64,000 nt of DNA from Pseudomonadales bacterium (GCA_024234395.1 JACKOH010000001.1:1259001-1323000); one strand, 5' to 3'; counted from the first letter of the stretch, positions 53,651-63,495 are shown. Numbers and translations are program-made. The notes: a model not told the origin generated them from the sequence alone.

Positions 53651-54809
53651 GCCGGAATCCCATCACTTCCAGAAACCTGCGTTGCCGTGGTGTAACATCA
53701 CGCAGCAGGACCTGACTGGCAGAAAACTCCCGCCGGGACAGCAACTGTCTGCGCAGCAGATCGAATATCTGCACTGGTTGCCGCGCTCCGGAACTGAATT
53801 CCGCGCGCAATTGTTGACACATTGTGGCAATCGGAAACACCTGGTTCAACACCCCGGCACAGAAATGATCGGTCGCTTCAATGTCGGCGACAACCGGGCT
53901 GCAGGGCTCTCCTGTAACGCCGGTGTCGCCATGATCGGATGCTTTTATACCGAAATAGTCAGCCACTTCCCGGCGCAGCCAGGTGGTGGCATTCCGCTTG
54001 GCTTCCTGTGAATAACCGGCAATGTGAGGGGTTGCCAGCGCAACCGTTTCCAGCAGCCTGCTGTCCAGATCTGGTTCATGCTCCCAGACATCGAGGATCA
54101 CATGCAGATCGTCCCGATGCCTCAGCAGCTCATACAGAGCCCTGTTGTCCACTACCGGTCCCCTGGCAGTATTCAGCAGCACACTGCCCGGTTTCAATGC
54201 GGCCAGCTGGCGATCATCCAGTAAGTGCCAGGTCGAATACTTTCCCTCTCTGTTCAACGGTACATGCAGGCTGACCACATCGGCGGCCAGCGCCTGTTCG
54301 AAACTGACCGATTCAACATTCGCTGACCGCAGTCGCTCACGGGCGGCGGCGTCCAGCAAGGGATCATGAATCACGCAGCGGATTCCAAGTCGCGACAGCT
54401 GTTCCGCAAACAGGCCGCCGACATGGCCCGCTCCGATCATGGCAAACTGGAGCCCAAAGTAATCCACCTGTCGCTCCTGACCCAATCGGGCGAGCGCGGC
54501 AAAACAATAATCGACGACGGCATTGGCATTACAGCCCCGTGCAGCCCGGAATTGAATTCCGTTCTGGCTGAGATAATCCTGATCAATGTGGTCGACACCA
54601 CTGGTTGCGGTTCCCACCAGCTTTACCGCACTGTTCCGCAACAGCTCACGATCGACCCGGGTGATCGATCTGATCAGCAGAACATCGGCGTCACGGACCT
54701 CCCGATTACCGATCTCGCGCCCCGGCACCAGCCGCAACTCTCCGAACTCCGAAAAACTTTCCTTTACCGACAGAATATCGGCATCGGCCACTATACGCAT
54801 TTGCTTCAT
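53637..54809 (-). CDS. pdxB: Erythronate-4-phosphate dehydrogenase
   Basis: 390 aa. The second step of the DXP-dependent pyridoxal phosphate pathway. Rossmann motif GAGHVGGLFAEQL (about 122-134), catalytic Arg in NTARGPVVD, Glu and His in DVWEHEPDLD and ATPHIAGYS, and the PdxB-specific C-terminal dimerisation domain. It follows the exonuclease gene by three bp. PLP made here is the cofactor of AlaA, encoded convergently. Confidence 0.95.
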   Translation of the reverse strand: MKQMRIVADADILSVKESFSEFGELRLVPGREIGNREVRDADVLLIRSITRVDRELLRNSAVKLVGTATSGVDHIDQDYLSQNGIQFRAARGCNANAVVDYCFAALARLGQERQVDYFGLQFAMIGAGHVGGLFAEQLSRLGIRCVIHDPLLDAAARERLRSANVESVSFEQALAADVVSLHVPLNREGKYSTWHLLDDRQLAALKPGSVLLNTARGPVVDNRALYELLRHRDDLHVILDVWEHEPDLDSRLLETVALATPHIAGYSQEAKRNATTWLRREVADYFGIKASDHGDTGVTGEPCSPVVADIEATDHFCAGVLNQVFPIATMCQQLRAEFSSGARQPVQIFDLLRRQLLSRREFSASQVLLRDVTPRQRRFLEVMGFRLIPR

Positions 54810-54812
54810 CGT

Positions 54813-55748
54813 TCAATCCCGGGCCTCGTTGAGCCGGGATGCGGCCCGGACCATGCTGTCGCAGAAACGCGGGTCGAATTTGTAACGCTGCAGAAATTCA
54901 GCCAGGCTACCGGTATCCACCGGCTTCCGCTGCAGGCTGTCCAGCGCCACCACGGAGAATGGCTCATTTTGGTCTGCAACATCCACAACAATGGTTGCCA
55001 GCGTCCGGCTCAGATAGGCCTGCTCCCGGTGTGTTTCCAGTAATTCACCCAGCCTGCTGGCTCCGCGCAGCGGCAGGCCGGCAATCGCTTGCAGGTTGGC
55101 ATAAATGTTGTCAAGGCAGGAGAAAGTCTGCAACAGGGCGCGGCCCTTGACCGGTCCGAGCCCGGGAACGCCCCCGATGCGATCCACGGCATCCCCAACC
55201 AGCCCCAGATAGTCGGGAATCTGAGCCGGAGTGACACCAAATTCCGCTCGAATCTCCACGGCATTGCGCCGCAGATTACGCTGGTAATCCCACAACACGT
55301 CCTGCTCCGTCTTCAGCAGCTGGGCCAGGTCCTTGTCCCGGGACAGGATGGCGATGGAGTCTCCTGCCAGTACCCCCTCGTCGCGCAGGCGTTGCGCCAG
55401 GGTGCCGATGATGTCATCCGCTTCGTAATTGCGGCTGCCGAATCCCGCCAGCCCCAGAATTCCGCACAATTCCGCGCAGCCGTTCAACTGGGCAGCGAGG
55501 TTGGCGTCAGGTAACTCACGATTGGATTTGTACTGGTCGCAAAGACTGTGGCGAAACCCGCAGAACAGGCTTTCGTCCAGTGCCACCACCGCCAGATCCG
55601 GATTTTCACGACGCAGGAATTGCAACAGGAACTGGGAAAAACCGTACAGCGCACTCAGATCTTCACCGTCCCGGTCCAGGCACTCCACATAGGGGGAAAA
55701 GTGGGCCTGAAAAATATAGATGGAGGCGTCGATCAGGTATGCCGGCAT
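54813..55748 (-). CDS. 5'-3' exonuclease / flap endonuclease-like protein
   Basis: 311 aa. It resembles the 5'-nuclease domain of DNA polymerase I and ExoIX (Xni): YLIDASIYIFQAHF at the N-terminus, ALDESLFCGFRHSLCDQYKSNR, acidic cluster NYEADDIIGTLA and ILSRDKDLAQLL, and the helix-3-turn-helix GDAVDRIGGVPGLGPVKGRALL. It is not fused to a polymerase. It is probably co-transcribed with pdxB. Confidence 0.92.
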   Translation of the reverse strand: MPAYLIDASIYIFQAHFSPYVECLDRDGEDLSALYGFSQFLLQFLRRENPDLAVVALDESLFCGFRHSLCDQYKSNRELPDANLAAQLNGCAELCGILGLAGFGSRNYEADDIIGTLAQRLRDEGVLAGDSIAILSRDKDLAQLLKTEQDVLWDYQRNLRRNAVEIRAEFGVTPAQIPDYLGLVGDAVDRIGGVPGLGPVKGRALLQTFSCLDNIYANLQAIAGLPLRGASRLGELLETHREQAYLSRTLATIVVDVADQNEPFSVVALDSLQRKPVDTGSLAEFLQRYKFDPRFCDSMVRAASRLNEARD

Positions 55749-55883
55749 CGGTGATTGCGCCTTGTTGATTTCCCTGTTATGCAGTCTTAGTTTTTCAACA
55801 GGCTGCTGCTACTTTTTGCTGCTACTTTTCGGGCTCTGTTGTCCTGAGGGTAGAAACCGAACCCGGAGGGAACCCCTGCCCTG

Positions 55884-56153
55884 TCAGTCGATCTTTTTGC
55901 GAACCAGGTAATAATACTTGTCGTCCTGCCGACTTTCATCGACAAGCTCATGTCCCAGATACAGGCAGAACTTGGGGATGTCCCGGGTCGTGGAGGGATC
56001 GGTGGCGATGATTCTCAACAGGTCGCCATCCTGCATCTCTCTGATCCGGTTATGCAGCAACATCACCGGTTCCGGACAGAACAGTCCACAGGCATCCAGC
56101 TCCAGGGCACCATCCGGTGGATTCAGGCTGGAATATTTCGGATCATCAGACAT
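55884..56153 (-). CDS. tusA: Sulfurtransferase TusA-family protein
   Basis: 89 aa from ATG 56153 (MSDDPKYSS). The hallmark CGLFCPEPVM carries the persulfide Cys, and DLLRIIATDPSTTRDIPKFC is typical of TusA. It passes sulfur for thiouridine synthesis in tRNA or to other acceptors. The upstream yheU gene ends 13 bp before it. An upstream start would overlap yheU. Confidence 0.92.
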   Translation of the reverse strand: MSDDPKYSSLNPPDGALELDACGLFCPEPVMLLHNRIREMQDGDLLRIIATDPSTTRDIPKFCLYLGHELVDESRQDDKYYYLVRKKID

Positions 56154-56166
56154 CAGTGTTGACCAG

Positions 56167-56433
56167 TCATTCAGTGGCTTGTTCATCATCCCCGGCTACG
56201 GCTACGGATTCGGGCCCGGAACCGGCTGGATGCTTCTGTAGCAGGTTGCAGGTGCCGGAATCAGGATCGTAGTCGATTATAACGTCACCACGCTCCAATT
56301 GGCTCATCACCTGCAGCACTTTCTCCTCCAGGCTGTAATCCCTGGCACCGTACTCGGTTCCCTCCCGCGTGATAAATTCCTCAATAATACCGCGCAGGGC
56401 CTCGGTGGACAGTTCGGTATGAGGAACTTTCAT
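56167..56433 (-). CDS. yheU: YheU family protein (UPF0270)
   Basis: 88 aa. The conserved core IEEFITREGTEYGARDYSLEEKVLQVMSQLERGDVIIDYD is intact. The C-terminal 20 residues form an Ala/Gly/Glu-rich tail. Function is unknown; it lies between ttcA and tusA on the same strand. Confidence 0.92.
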   Translation of the reverse strand: MKVPHTELSTEALRGIIEEFITREGTEYGARDYSLEEKVLQVMSQLERGDVIIDYDPDSGTCNLLQKHPAGSGPESVAVAGDDEQATE

Positions 56434-56471
56434 GACTTGTGGCCGTGTGCCCGCACTTTACCTGACTTCAA

Positions 56472-57320
56472 TCAGACAATTTCCCGCAGCGTAATCAGCC
56501 CGGCGTCATCCGGTTCGGATGTCCCTGTTCCGGTAGCCTTGAGGCTGGCAAAAGGGTACCTGCTGATGTCGGCCAGATGGGAAAGTGACACATTGGCTAT
56601 GCTTCTGAAAATGGACTCAACCCGGCCGGGATGTTCTCGATCCCAGTCGGCGAGCATCTGCTTGATCACCTGCCGCTGCATATTGGGCTGACTGCCACAG
56701 AGATTACAGGGAATTATCGGGAACTCCATCAGCTCGGCGTACTTGGCGATTTCCTTCTCCTTGCAGTATGCCAGCGGCCGGATCACCACATTATCGCCGT
56801 CATCGGAGAGCAGCTTGGGTGGCATGGCTTTCAGCTTGCCACCGTAAAACATATTGAGGAACAGGGTTTCGATAATATCCTCGCGATGATGACCCAGCGC
56901 GATCTTGGTCGCTCCGAGCTGGCGGGCTGTGGTATACAGACTGCCCCGCCGCAGGCGGGAACACAGACCACAGAATGTCTTGCCTTCCGGAGTCTTGTCC
57001 TTGACGATTGAATAGGTGTCCTGCTCGATAATGTGATAATCGACCCCTATCGACTGCAGATAGTCCGGTAGCACATCGGCCGGGAAACCAGGCTGCTTCT
57101 GATCGAGGTTGACTGCCGTGATCCTGAAATCAATAGGAGCATGACGTTGCAGGTTGAGCAGTATATCAAGCATGGTGTATGAATCCTTGCCTCCGGACAG
57201 GCACACCATGACCAGATCACCGGCTTCGATCATATTGAAATCGGCTATCGCCCGGCCCACTTCCCGGCGCAGATTTTTACGCGCGCGATTCAATACAAAC
57301 TGCTGCTTCTGACTATCCAT
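56472..57320 (-). CDS. ttcA: tRNA 2-thiocytidine biosynthesis protein TtcA
   Basis: 282 aa. It thiolates cytidine 32 of certain tRNAs using ATP and a sulfur donor. The PP-loop LSGGKDS is at 41-47; CxxC pairs for the [4Fe-4S] cluster are CGLCSRLRRG and a second in CNLCGSQ. The neighbouring tusA is a sulfur-transfer gene, but TtcA usually draws sulfur from IscS, so a link is inference. Confidence 0.95.
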   Translation of the reverse strand: MDSQKQQFVLNRARKNLRREVGRAIADFNMIEAGDLVMVCLSGGKDSYTMLDILLNLQRHAPIDFRITAVNLDQKQPGFPADVLPDYLQSIGVDYHIIEQDTYSIVKDKTPEGKTFCGLCSRLRRGSLYTTARQLGATKIALGHHREDIIETLFLNMFYGGKLKAMPPKLLSDDGDNVVIRPLAYCKEKEIAKYAELMEFPIIPCNLCGSQPNMQRQVIKQMLADWDREHPGRVESIFRSIANVSLSHLADISRYPFASLKATGTGTSEPDDAGLITLREIV

Positions 57321-57354
57321 TGCTACCCGTCCGCTTCCAACTTTTCAACACACC

Positions 57355-58530
57355 CTAAACCCGTTCCAGAACCGTGGCTATCCCCTGCCCCAGTCCAATA
57401 CACATGGTCGCCAGCCCCAGCGTCGCATCCCGATCCTCCATGACATTCAACAGGGTAGTCGTGATCCGGGTTCCGGAACAGCCCAGCGGGTGACCCAGTG
57501 CAATGGCCCCACCTTTCAGATTCACTTTCTCATCCATCATCTCCAGCAACCCCAGGTCCTTGAGAACCGGGAGCGACTGGGCGGCAAAGGCTTCGTTCAG
57601 CTCCACAATTTCGATATCTGCCACTTTCATCCCGGCCCGGGCCAGCACCTTGTGGGTGGCCGGTACCGGGCCGTAGCCCATAATGGAAGGATCCACGCCG
57701 GCCGTCGCCATGGCCCTGATCCTGGCCCGCGGCTTGAGACCCAGCGCCATGGCGCGTTCCGCCGACAAGATCAGCATCGCCGAGGCGCCGTCGGTAATCT
57801 GTGAAGAGGTACCCGCCGTCACCGTGCCATTGACCGGATCGAATACCGTTTTCAGTTTTGCCAGGTCGTCCAGGTTGGTTTCCGGCCGGATCGTTTCATC
57901 CGCTTCCAGCAGGCGCTTGATGCCATCGGGGTCGTGCCCCTCCACCGGGACTATTTCCCGATCGAAGCCGCCATTGGCCCGGGCCCGGTCCGCCAGGGTG
58001 TGGGATCTTACCGCGAAGCTGTCCTGTTGCTGCCTTCCGATGCCATGCTGCCGGGCCAGCACTTCAGCAGTCACCCCCATCATCCACGAGGCCTTGGCGA
58101 TATGCAGCGACGCCTTGGGATCCGGATCGACTCCGTAATCCATCGGCACATGCCCCATATGCTCGACACCACCCACCAGAAACACTTCCCCGTTTCCGGT
58201 CTGAATTGCCTGGACAGCTGTATGCAACGCCGACATGGAGGAGCCGCATAGCCGGTTTACCGTCTGCGCGCAGGTGGAATGTGGCAGCCTGGTCATCAGC
58301 GCCGCGTTGCGGGCAATATTCCAGCCCTGCTCCCTGGTCTGATTGACGCAGCCCCAGATTACGTCTTCCACCTCGGCGGGATCAACACCGTCATTACGCT
58401 CCAGCAATGCATCGATCAGGTGGGCCGACAGCGCTTCGGCCCGGACAAACCGGTAGGAACCACCACGGGATCGGGCCATGGGAGTGCGAATACAGTCAAC
58501 GATAACCGCATCTCTTGCTTTCAGGGTCAT
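57355..58530 (-). CDS. fadA: 3-ketoacyl-CoA thiolase (beta-oxidation)
   Basis: 391 aa. It cleaves 3-ketoacyl-CoA, the last step of beta-oxidation, as the beta subunit of FadBA. Active site Cys95 (RLCGSSM), His347 (ALGHPLGCSG) and Cys377 (MCIGLGQG). It starts two bp after fadB ends, giving a tight fadBA operon. Confidence 0.97.
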   Translation of the reverse strand: MTLKARDAVIVDCIRTPMARSRGGSYRFVRAEALSAHLIDALLERNDGVDPAEVEDVIWGCVNQTREQGWNIARNAALMTRLPHSTCAQTVNRLCGSSMSALHTAVQAIQTGNGEVFLVGGVEHMGHVPMDYGVDPDPKASLHIAKASWMMGVTAEVLARQHGIGRQQQDSFAVRSHTLADRARANGGFDREIVPVEGHDPDGIKRLLEADETIRPETNLDDLAKLKTVFDPVNGTVTAGTSSQITDGASAMLILSAERAMALGLKPRARIRAMATAGVDPSIMGYGPVPATHKVLARAGMKVADIEIVELNEAFAAQSLPVLKDLGLLEMMDEKVNLKGGAIALGHPLGCSGTRITTTLLNVMEDRDATLGLATMCIGLGQGIATVLERV

Positions 58531-58532
58531 GT

Positions 58533-60701
58533 TCAGTCCTCCTGGCCGGCCTGTGGCAACGCATAGAATTTCCGCCCGACGGTGGCCATTTCACGTAAGC
58601 CGGCGGTTGGTTCATACAGCGCTCCCAGGTCGCGATACTGATCAGCCAGGCGGCAGAATTCCGCCGCTCCCATGGCATCGATATAGCGCAGGGCTCCGCC
58701 GCGGAAGGTCGGAAATCCAAGCCCCAGGATCAGCCCCATATCCGCTTCCATCGGCGATTCCACGATACCGTCCTCGAGACAGCGCACTGTTTCCAGGCAC
58801 ATGGCCAGCATCAACCGATCGATGATCTCCTGGTCAGTGAACTGCCGTTGCTGCTCCTGTACCGTGGCCACCAATTCGCTGGCCGTGGTGTCGGCCAGCT
58901 TGCGGGGCTTGCCGCTGCGGTCCGCTTCATAGCGATAAAAGCCGCTACCACTTTTCTGACCAAGTCGCTTGTGCTGATACAGCACGTCCATGGCACTGGT
59001 AAACTTCAGACCCATCCGCTCCGGGAAGCCGCGAGCCATCACCGCCTGGGCATGTACCCCGGTGTCCATGCCGATCACGTCAAGCAGATAGGCGGGACCC
59101 ATCGGCCATCCAAACTTCTCCATCACCCGATCCACTGCCTGAAAATCGGCCCCGTCCCGTAACAGCAGCGAAAAAGCCGCAAAATAGGGAAACAGGATAC
59201 GATTGACCAGGAATCCCGGACAATCATTGACCACGATCGGGGTCTTGCCCAGCGCCCTGGCATAGGCTACCACCGTGGCGATGGCAGCGGGGCTGGTCCG
59301 TTCACCTCGAATCACCTCAACCAGTGGCATGACCGGCACCGGGTTGAAAAAATGCATGCCGCAGAAATTTTCCGGTCGCCGCAGCGCCGCGGCCAGGGAA
59401 TCGACCGAAATCGTCGAGGTATTGGTGGCAATAACGGAATCGGCACCGACCTGCTGCTCCACCTCGGCCAGCACCTGCTTCTTGACTTCGGGATTTTCCA
59501 CTACCGCTTCCACAACCAGGTCCACCTGGTCGAAACCGCCGTAGTCCAGGGTCGGGGTTATCGCCAGCATGGCATCAAGCATGGCCTCCCCACTCATCCG
59601 GCCCCGCGCCACACGTTTGGCAAACAGTTTGCGGGCTTCCGCCAGCCCGGCATCGATTCCGGTCTGGGCAATATCCTTCATAGTGATGGGGACACCGCGC
59701 AGCGCCGACTGGTAGGCAATCCCACCGCCCATGATCCCCGCTCCCAGGACCGCCGCGCGGCGCACCGCACCCGCCTCCCTGGAAAGCTTCCTGGCCTTGC
59801 CACCAAGATACTGATCATTCAAAAACAACTGCACCAGATTGGCCGCAACCTCGGTGCGGGCCATCTGCACGAAACTGGCGTGTTCGCACTCCAATGCCCC
59901 GGCGCGCTCCATGGTTGCCGCCTTCTGCATGGTAGTCACTGCGGCGAGCGGCGCTGGGAAATTTGGCCCGGCCTGCTGAGCCACCATTCCCTTCGCGGTT
60001 TCAAAAGCCACCATCAGCTCAGCGCCTCGCAGCAACAGAGGCGACGTTTTCCTGTTACGAACTGCCCGGTAATCGAGCTTTCCCTGCTTGCATTGTTCAA
60101 TAATCGATTCGGCAGCGCCGATCAGTCTGTCGGGTTCCACGATCGCATCGACAGCTCCGGCCGCAAAGGCTTCCTCAGCCCCGATATGTTGCCCACTGCT
60201 GATCCATTGATTGGCATTGTCCGCACCGACCAGCCGCGGCGCCCTGACCGTGCCGCCGAAACCCGGGATAATGCCCAGCTTCACTTCCGGAAATCCCAGC
60301 GTGGCGGTGGCGGTGGCGACCCGGTAATCGGTAGCGATCGCCAGTTCCATCCCGCCACCCAAGGCGACACCATTGAGCGCCGTCACAGTCGGAAATGGCA
60401 GGTCTTCAATGCTGTTGAACAGCGCATTGGCCTCTCGCAACCAGCCCAGAATTTCCTGTTCCGGCGCCTGGAACAGCGTCGTGAATTCAGTAATATCAGC
60501 ACCGACAATAAAGCCGGGATTGGCGCTGCTGAAGATCAATCCTTCGACCTCCGCCCCGGCAACAGCGGCGATGGCTTCACGAAGCTCCAGCAGCGTCTGT
60601 TGATTGAACTTGTTGACAGAAGAACCTTCAAGGTCGAAGACCAGGCTGGCAATTCCGGACGGAAGTCGATCGATCGACAGTGCCGTTCCCTTGAAAATCA
60701 T
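58533..60701 (-). CDS. fadB: Fatty-acid oxidation complex alpha subunit
   Basis: 722 aa from ATG 60701. The frame is open 50 codons further, but the family starts at MIFKGTALSI. Enoyl-CoA hydratase/isomerase domain at about 1-190 (GADITEFTTL, the oxyanion-hole ALGGGMELA), then the 3-hydroxyacyl-CoA dehydrogenase domain (Rossmann GAGIMGGGIAYQSA near 322, catalytic His in GMHFFNPVPVM). A TATAAT -10 lies 58 bp upstream of the start at 60759-60764. Confidence 0.96.
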   Translation of the reverse strand: MIFKGTALSIDRLPSGIASLVFDLEGSSVNKFNQQTLLELREAIAAVAGAEVEGLIFSSANPGFIVGADITEFTTLFQAPEQEILGWLREANALFNSIEDLPFPTVTALNGVALGGGMELAIATDYRVATATATLGFPEVKLGIIPGFGGTVRAPRLVGADNANQWISSGQHIGAEEAFAAGAVDAIVEPDRLIGAAESIIEQCKQGKLDYRAVRNRKTSPLLLRGAELMVAFETAKGMVAQQAGPNFPAPLAAVTTMQKAATMERAGALECEHASFVQMARTEVAANLVQLFLNDQYLGGKARKLSREAGAVRRAAVLGAGIMGGGIAYQSALRGVPITMKDIAQTGIDAGLAEARKLFAKRVARGRMSGEAMLDAMLAITPTLDYGGFDQVDLVVEAVVENPEVKKQVLAEVEQQVGADSVIATNTSTISVDSLAAALRRPENFCGMHFFNPVPVMPLVEVIRGERTSPAAIATVVAYARALGKTPIVVNDCPGFLVNRILFPYFAAFSLLLRDGADFQAVDRVMEKFGWPMGPAYLLDVIGMDTGVHAQAVMARGFPERMGLKFTSAMDVLYQHKRLGQKSGSGFYRYEADRSGKPRKLADTTASELVATVQEQQRQFTDQEIIDRLMLAMCLETVRCLEDGIVESPMEADMGLILGLGFPTFRGGALRYIDAMGAAEFCRLADQYRDLGALYEPTAGLREMATVGRKFYALPQAGQED

Positions 60702-60758
60702 GCTCGGATTTACCCCCCGGGGTCGGCACCCCGAATTCATGGATCGCAGAGGACGCGT

Positions 60759-60791
60759 ATTATAGCGGTTCCAGGCGCCGAAATTGAACCT
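60759..60791 (-). promoter_or_regulatory. Candidate fadBA promoter with dyad
   Basis: On the minus strand TATAAT lies at 60759-60764. GGTTC/GAACC half-sites separated by 14 bases (about 60767-60791) cover the -35 region. A fatty-acid-responsive repressor site is possible, but the sequence is not a clear FadR or PsrA box. Confidence 0.4.
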
Positions 60792-60960
60792 GCCACCACA
60801 GCCGTCCGTCGCCGGCGGCTGCCCTCGGCGCAGGCGGCACCATGCGACCAATCCCTGGTGAGGTCCCAGGGCAGCCGATCAGGCAGTGTCGATCCCGGTT
60901 GCGCTTGCGCTATCATGGCCCCCTGATCAGCCAACCAATCTCAAAGGAGTTAAGGGAATC

Positions 60961-62010
60961 ATGCGGCTCACTCCACTGCCGTTGCTGTGCATACTGGTGA
61001 CAACTGCCCTGGCTGGCGGGATCAGGGCGGCGGAACACGGGGTCATCATCCAATACCACCACGTCGCCACCGATACGCCGGCTTCCACGTCCATCTCTCC
61101 GCGGGACTTTCAGATCCATCTGGAATACCTGCGCGAAAATGGCTTTAACGTCATACCCCTGGATCAAATGCTTGAAGCGTTACGGCAGCAGCAGCCGGTT
61201 CCCGACCGCAGCATTGCCATCACTTTCGACGACGGCTACCTGTCCATCTACGAGACAGCCTACCCGTTGCTGCAGCAATTCGGCTTTCCATTTACGGTAT
61301 TTGTCAGTACCGGACCGATCGACGACAACCAGCCGGGTTTTATGAACTGGGAACAACTCGAGGAAATGGCTGACCACGGCGCACTGATCGCCAATCACAT
61401 GGTGAACCATCCTTACATGCTGGAGAGAGGCGCCACTGAAAGCCCGGCGCAATGGATCCAGCGACTCCGGGAGGAATTGCTCAGCGCGGAACAGGCGATC
61501 ACCGAGCACACCGGAAATTCACTCAAGTACCTGGCCTATCCATATGGTGAATACGACCCGGCCATCAAAGCCATGCTGGCCGCGGAAGGATTTACCGGAA
61601 TCGCCCAGAATTCCGGTGCCGTTGGTTTTCACTCAGACTTTCTGGCCTTACCCAGGTATCCCCTAGCCGGCATCTATGCCAATCTGGAGACCGCGCGAGT
61701 TAAATTCGACTCGCTGGCTTTTCAGGTCCTGGAGCAGGACCCGGATAACCCGGTGACCGGTGACAGCAGCCCGACAATCCGCTTGCGCTTCGCGCCCGGC
61801 GATTATTCGTTCGACCAGATCGGCTGTTTTGCCAACAGCGAACCCTTACCCATGACCTGGCTCGAACGGGATTCCGGGCTGGTGGAGTTGCGCCCTGAAC
61901 AGCAGTTCAACGGTCGGCGCTGGCGCTATATCTGTACCGCGCCGAATCCCGGGACCGGCAGATTTTTCTGGTATTCAGTGCAGTGGATCAACCCGGCACG
62001 CGGCGGCTGA
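60961..62010 (+). CDS. Polysaccharide deacetylase family protein
   Basis: 349 aa from ATG 60961, giving a signal peptide (LTPLPLLCILVTTALAGGIRA). NodB homology: ITFDDGYLS (metal-binding Asp pair) and NHMVNHP with the two His, and YLAYPYGEYDP. The C-terminal third is beta-rich and unassigned. It may deacetylate a periplasmic or surface polysaccharide; the substrate is unknown. It converges with the Bax-like gene over a shared terminator. Confidence 0.88.
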   Translation: MRLTPLPLLCILVTTALAGGIRAAEHGVIIQYHHVATDTPASTSISPRDFQIHLEYLRENGFNVIPLDQMLEALRQQQPVPDRSIAITFDDGYLSIYETAYPLLQQFGFPFTVFVSTGPIDDNQPGFMNWEQLEEMADHGALIANHMVNHPYMLERGATESPAQWIQRLREELLSAEQAITEHTGNSLKYLAYPYGEYDPAIKAMLAAEGFTGIAQNSGAVGFHSDFLALPRYPLAGIYANLETARVKFDSLAFQVLEQDPDNPVTGDSSPTIRLRFAPGDYSFDQIGCFANSEPLPMTWLERDSGLVELRPEQQFNGRRWRYICTAPNPGTGRFFWYSVQWINPARGG

Positions 62011-62034
62011 CCCTGCGGAACGGGGTCAGCCGCC
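62002..62034. terminator. Two-way terminator overlapping both convergent stop codons
   Basis: GGCGGCTGACCC and GGGTCAGCCGCC form a perfect 12-bp stem with a nine-base loop. The left arm contains the TGA of the deacetylase gene and the right arm the TGA of the Bax-like gene. Confidence 0.8.
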
Positions 62035-62859
62035 GTAATTTTCCACCAGGTTGTTCTGCTGGATGATGGTCTGCACCTCATCCACGTATTTTTCGCCGCG
62101 CTCCGAGTAACCATCCAGCCCCCAGGCCAGGGCCTCGGCATCCAGGTCACCCTCGCGGTTACGCATCTCAAAGCGCAATTCACGGAAATTCCTATACTGG
62201 TGATGAGTATTCAGATTCATGAAATAGGCGCGCACCGCGGCATCGATGGATTCGAAGGCCCGTACCTCGTGACTGGCATCCGCGCTGCGTCGACCCGGCA
62301 CCAGACCGCAGCCGTCGTCATAACACCACTGCCCGAACAGGTTGTTGCCTTCCAGGGCAAAGCGGGAAGTTCCCCAGGCTGATTCGGTGGCGGCCTGCGC
62401 CAGTGCCAGAGGCTTGGGGATGGTGTCGACGCGTTTGAGCAGTTCGAGCAGCAGTTCCGATTCCTCCATCTCCTCCAACTCCAGATGATACCGTCCGGCC
62501 ACTGCCAGCAGTTCAGCGTGCTCGTCAGGGCTCAGAGGCTGACCGCCGGACACCGCGGTCGACAGTTCCAGCAGCCTGGTGCGGGTCTGAGCAACCGTCT
62601 CGTTCTGGCGATCGATGTAGAGCTCCATGAAATCAAAGAACATCTGTTTTTTGACACTGATCTGCTCAATGGAGGCAAAATCGGGAAACACGGCGATGGG
62701 GGTTATTTCATTGCGCACCTCAGCCAAACGAAGTTGCCGATGTAACAGCGCGGTCACCAGCAGAACCGCCATGGCCATGGCGGTCAGGGCAACAACCACA
62801 AACTCCCGTTTCCAGATCTTTTCAACAAATCGACTTGGTGGCGCTTTCGGTTCATTCAT
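62026..62859 (-). CDS. Bax-like glucosaminidase-domain protein
   Basis: 277 aa. A single N-terminal membrane span (FVVVALTAMAMAVLLVTALL, about 20-40) anchors a periplasmic region. The glucosaminidase/lysozyme-like domain (about 140-275) has the catalytic Glu in LAQAATESAWGTSRFA and NNLFGQWCYDDGCG, with two Cys. It probably trims peptidoglycan. Close to E. coli Bax in layout. Confidence 0.88.
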   Translation of the reverse strand: MNEPKAPPSRFVEKIWKREFVVVALTAMAMAVLLVTALLHRQLRLAEVRNEITPIAVFPDFASIEQISVKKQMFFDFMELYIDRQNETVAQTRTRLLELSTAVSGGQPLSPDEHAELLAVAGRYHLELEEMEESELLLELLKRVDTIPKPLALAQAATESAWGTSRFALEGNNLFGQWCYDDGCGLVPGRRSADASHEVRAFESIDAAVRAYFMNLNTHHQYRNFRELRFEMRNREGDLDAEALAWGLDGYSERGEKYVDEVQTIIQQNNLVENYGG

Positions 62860-63057
62860 CGGGTGGTGGATTCCGTAACCTTGTCTGCGGACCCGGGTGG
62901 ATCGGCCTCTCGCAATACTGATAGCAAAGAATTAGTCAATTCTAAGGGTTCCGGGTGAACCCGAGACCGACGTGAATTTTAACACAGCTGTATGTGAGTA
63001 CGCTGCGTTATGGTGGTCCGGATCAGCCTGGTCGACCTGCATACCGGCCGCGGACGC

Positions 63058-63387
63058 TCAGTGATCGGCCTTGCTGCCACCTCGACAATCGGGTGATGCG
63101 GGAGACTTTTCCTGTCGCGTGGCCCATTCCGTCGGTGTATACAGGTGCAGGGCCAGGGCGTGTACACCACCGGCCAGTTCTTCACTGAGCAGTCCGTACA
63201 GGGCCCGGTGCCGTTTCACTGCCAGTTGCCCATCGAAGGCCTCCGACACCACCGTCAGTTTGAAATGACTTTCGGTGGCCGGACCACCATGCCGATGACT
63301 TTCGTTCTCCACTGTCAGGTAATGAGGGCTGAGCGCCGATTGCACCTTGTCTTCTATCGATTTCTGAACCGCTTTATGAACTGACAT
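63058..63387 (-). CDS. bolA: BolA family protein
   Basis: 109 aa from ATG 63387 (MSVHKAVQKSIEDKV). The BolA class II-like helix-turn fold is shown by ESHRHGGPATESHFKLTVVSEAFDGQLAVKRHRALYGLLSEEL and HALALHLYTPTEW. BolA proteins pair with monothiol glutaredoxins in Fe-S handling and influence cell shape. The C-terminal tail is charged. Divergent to the ylqF-type gene. Confidence 0.92.
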   Translation of the reverse strand: MSVHKAVQKSIEDKVQSALSPHYLTVENESHRHGGPATESHFKLTVVSEAFDGQLAVKRHRALYGLLSEELAGGVHALALHLYTPTEWATRQEKSPASPDCRGGSKADH

Positions 63388-63495
63388 GTCTGTTTCCATG
63401 GCTCTGTGCTGACAGCCCTGCAGAACTGCCGGGGCTGGAAATTATACCAGTGAACGGTAACATGTGGCGCTGTTTTCCGACTCACCGGTGCTGCT

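Noticed and set aside
59352..60926. 524-codon plus-strand frame opposite fadB
   Set aside because: It mirrors the fadB reading frame on the other strand, has no family features, and fadB is a complete known gene.
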